A stretch of DNA of 64,000 bases from Shewanella sediminis HAW-EB3 (lineage in GTDB: Bacteria > Pseudomonadota > Gammaproteobacteria > Enterobacterales > Shewanellaceae): the NCBI RefSeq assembly GCF_000018025.1, contig NC_009831.1:1240001-1304000 (forward strand), in the 5' to 3' direction. The notes under the pieces were generated by a model. It was not told the origin of the DNA. It was given only the letters and a program-made list of their open reading frames with translations, and made no database searches. The position numbers and the translations under genes were made by a program. Positions 62,713 through 64,000 of the stretch are shown piece after piece; within the stretch, counting starts at the first letter, position 1, and the number at the start of each line of letters is the position of its first letter.

Positions 62713-64000
62713 TCAATGGAACGAGACGCGGGTATCCAAAGCTGTCTCATCTTTATTTTTAGTTTTACTTTTAATCCGCAGGTGTTGATCTAACCAGTTT
62801 TCCTGTTCCCATAGCATATGCATCAGAGACTCTTTGGCCTGATAGCTGTGACTCTCGAATGGAAAGGTGACCAGTCTGGCATTGCCACCCAGGCCTCTAA
62901 TCGCTTTAAACAGTCTGGCCGATTGCATGGGGTAAGTGCCCGAGTTGGCATCCATCTCGCCGTGCATCAGCAGTAGTGGTTCATCAATCTTATCGGCATG
63001 GGTGAAAGGGGATATCTGCTGATACAGGCTCGGTGCCTCCCAGAAGTTACGTTTCTCATTTTGAAAGCCAAATGGAGTCAAGGTGCGGTTATAGGCACCA
63101 CTTCTGGCTATGCCAGCGGCAAACAGATCCGAATGAGCTAACAGGTTGGCGACCATGAAGGCGCCATAGGAGTGACCGCCGATTGCAACTTTGTCTCTGT
63201 CGGCGACGCCCATCTCGACTAAGGTGTCGATTGCCGCTTTGGCATTAGCGATGAGTTGACTACGGAAGTTATCGTTAGGCTTCTCTTTTCCTTCGCCTAC
63301 GATGGGCATTGCTACCCTATCGAACACGGCAAACCCATTGGCAACGAAGGGGACCGGGCCCTTGGCGCTGATATAGTTGTATTGGTTGGGAGAGTAGTTG
63401 ACCTGACTGGCCACCTCCGCATTCTTGTATTCTCTGGGGTAAGCCCACATCAAAACCGGAAGCTGACCATCTTTTTTTGTATAGCCGGCAGGTAGGTAGA
63501 GATTACCAGATAGAGGTAAGCCATCATCTCTCGTGTAGGTCACCAGTTGTCGGCTAACGCCTTTGAACGCGGTTATCTCGGCTGTTTTTGGCTGCAGTAC
63601 CCGCTCCGTTCCGGCTTGGACGTCGAGCAGGACTAAGTGCGATGGCGTATCGCTCGATTGTCTGTTGATGATGAGCCTGAGCGGTTTACGATTGAGCAGA
63701 TAGCGAACGCTTTCCAGCTTGTTACTTGCCGAACGCCACAGTGTTGTAGAGTTGGTCGTAGTGCGTGTAGATGCGGCTTGGCTAACGGCCTCTTTGCCTA
63801 CCCTCTTATCAAGATAAGTATCTGCCCCTTCATCTTTTAGCGGAACCTTCGTCATTCTCAGGAAAGGCTGATAGCCTTCAGGTGAGGCGCCCAATCCATA
63901 ATGGAGCACGCTTTGATTATCGACGGCGAAAAGATGCCCTAGCCCTGATGGGCGGGTGTGCTTATAGAGACGACCGGGATCGCTGTAGCTGTCCCTGAGT
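62713..64000 (-). CDS. S9-family (prolyl oligopeptidase-like) serine peptidase, C-terminal part
   Basis: The reading frame is open through base 64000, so at least 428 residues are visible and the N-terminal propeller is off the window. The catalytic serine lies in IGGHSYGAFMVANLLAHSDLF, the aspartate in MHGEMDANSGTYP and the histidine in FPFESHSYQAKE, in the right order and spacing for an alpha/beta-hydrolase peptidase. Preceding beta-propeller text (VYTRDDGLPLSGNLYLPAG) fits dipeptidyl- or glutamyl-peptidases of family S9. Lies 24 bp from the phosphatase gene on the same strand. Confidence 0.88.
   Translation of the reverse strand, partial: LRDSYSDPGRLYKHTRPSGLGHLFAVDNQSVLHYGLGASPEGYQPFLRMTKVPLKDEGADTYLDKRVGKEAVSQAASTRTTTNSTTLWRSASNKLESVRYLLNRKPLRLIINRQSSDTPSHLVLLDVQAGTERVLQPKTAEITAFKGVSRQLVTYTRDDGLPLSGNLYLPAGYTKKDGQLPVLMWAYPREYKNAEVASQVNYSPNQYNYISAKGPVPFVANGFAVFDRVAMPIVGEGKEKPNDNFRSQLIANAKAAIDTLVEMGVADRDKVAIGGHSYGAFMVANLLAHSDLFAAGIARSGAYNRTLTPFGFQNEKRNFWEAPSLYQQISPFTHADKIDEPLLLMHGEMDANSGTYPMQSARLFKAIRGLGGNARLVTFPFESHSYQAKESLMHMLWEQENWLDQHLRIKSKTKNKDETALDTRVSFH

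Overview
The window looks like a marine gammaproteobacterial chromosome, most likely a Shewanella species. I base this on the rpsU-yqeY-dnaG-rpoD block with tsaD, plsY and folB-folK-uppP nearby, the gspA-gspB pair, nhaD, an Lpp-type lipoprotein beside an L,D-transpeptidase, and protein sequences that read as Shewanella-like. This is recognition from memory, not a database search.

Left part (1-31.3 kb), catabolism. A divergent pair starts the window: a class III aminotransferase (truncated at base 1) and the aldehyde dehydrogenase puuC. A dicarboxylate/amino-acid symporter, a periplasmic solute-binding protein, ribokinase (rbsK) and a ribonucleoside hydrolase (rihA) follow on the minus strand, then a CYTH-domain protein. 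From 12.3 to 25.6 kb lies a putrescine set: puuB (minus), puuR, puuD-puuA, a PotFGHI-type polyamine ABC transporter, a second PuuB-like oxidase and a methyl-accepting chemotaxis protein. Together they could sense, import and gamma-glutamylate putrescine, oxidise it, and release GABA. The aminotransferase plus dehydrogenase could serve a parallel transaminase route. A three-gene operon (25.7-30.5 kb) encodes a 2-oxoacid:acceptor oxidoreductase with a fused flavin/Fe-S electron-transfer subunit.

The main accessory region is 7.9-11.8 kb, inside this catabolic block. It is an array of about seven short cassettes, each with one small, AT-rich, same-strand gene (two GFA-family proteins, a DUF4019-like secreted protein and several unknowns), separated by attC-like imperfect inverted repeats. 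No integron integrase is visible, so it is a CALIN (cluster of attC sites lacking integrase) as far as this window shows. Intergenic blocks full of small hairpins border it on both sides, and a related block lies downstream of a chloride channel gene at 56.2-56.9 kb.

Right part (32-64 kb), mostly housekeeping: tRNA-Ile2(CAU), rpoD, dnaG, yqeY, rpsU, tsaD, plsY, folB, folK, uppP, rlmA, an L,D-transpeptidase facing an Lpp-like lipoprotein, cca, gspA-gspB, nhaD, hemL, pyrB, aspA, a flavodoxin-fold oxidoreductase, a ClC chloride channel, a DUF6776-type protein, erpA, a DUF2750 protein, an alkaline phosphatase and an S9 peptidase (truncated at base 64000). A 111-bp remnant of a second hemL 3' end with its own terminator lies just beyond the intact hemL. 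No rRNA, CRISPR array, transposase or prophage was seen.
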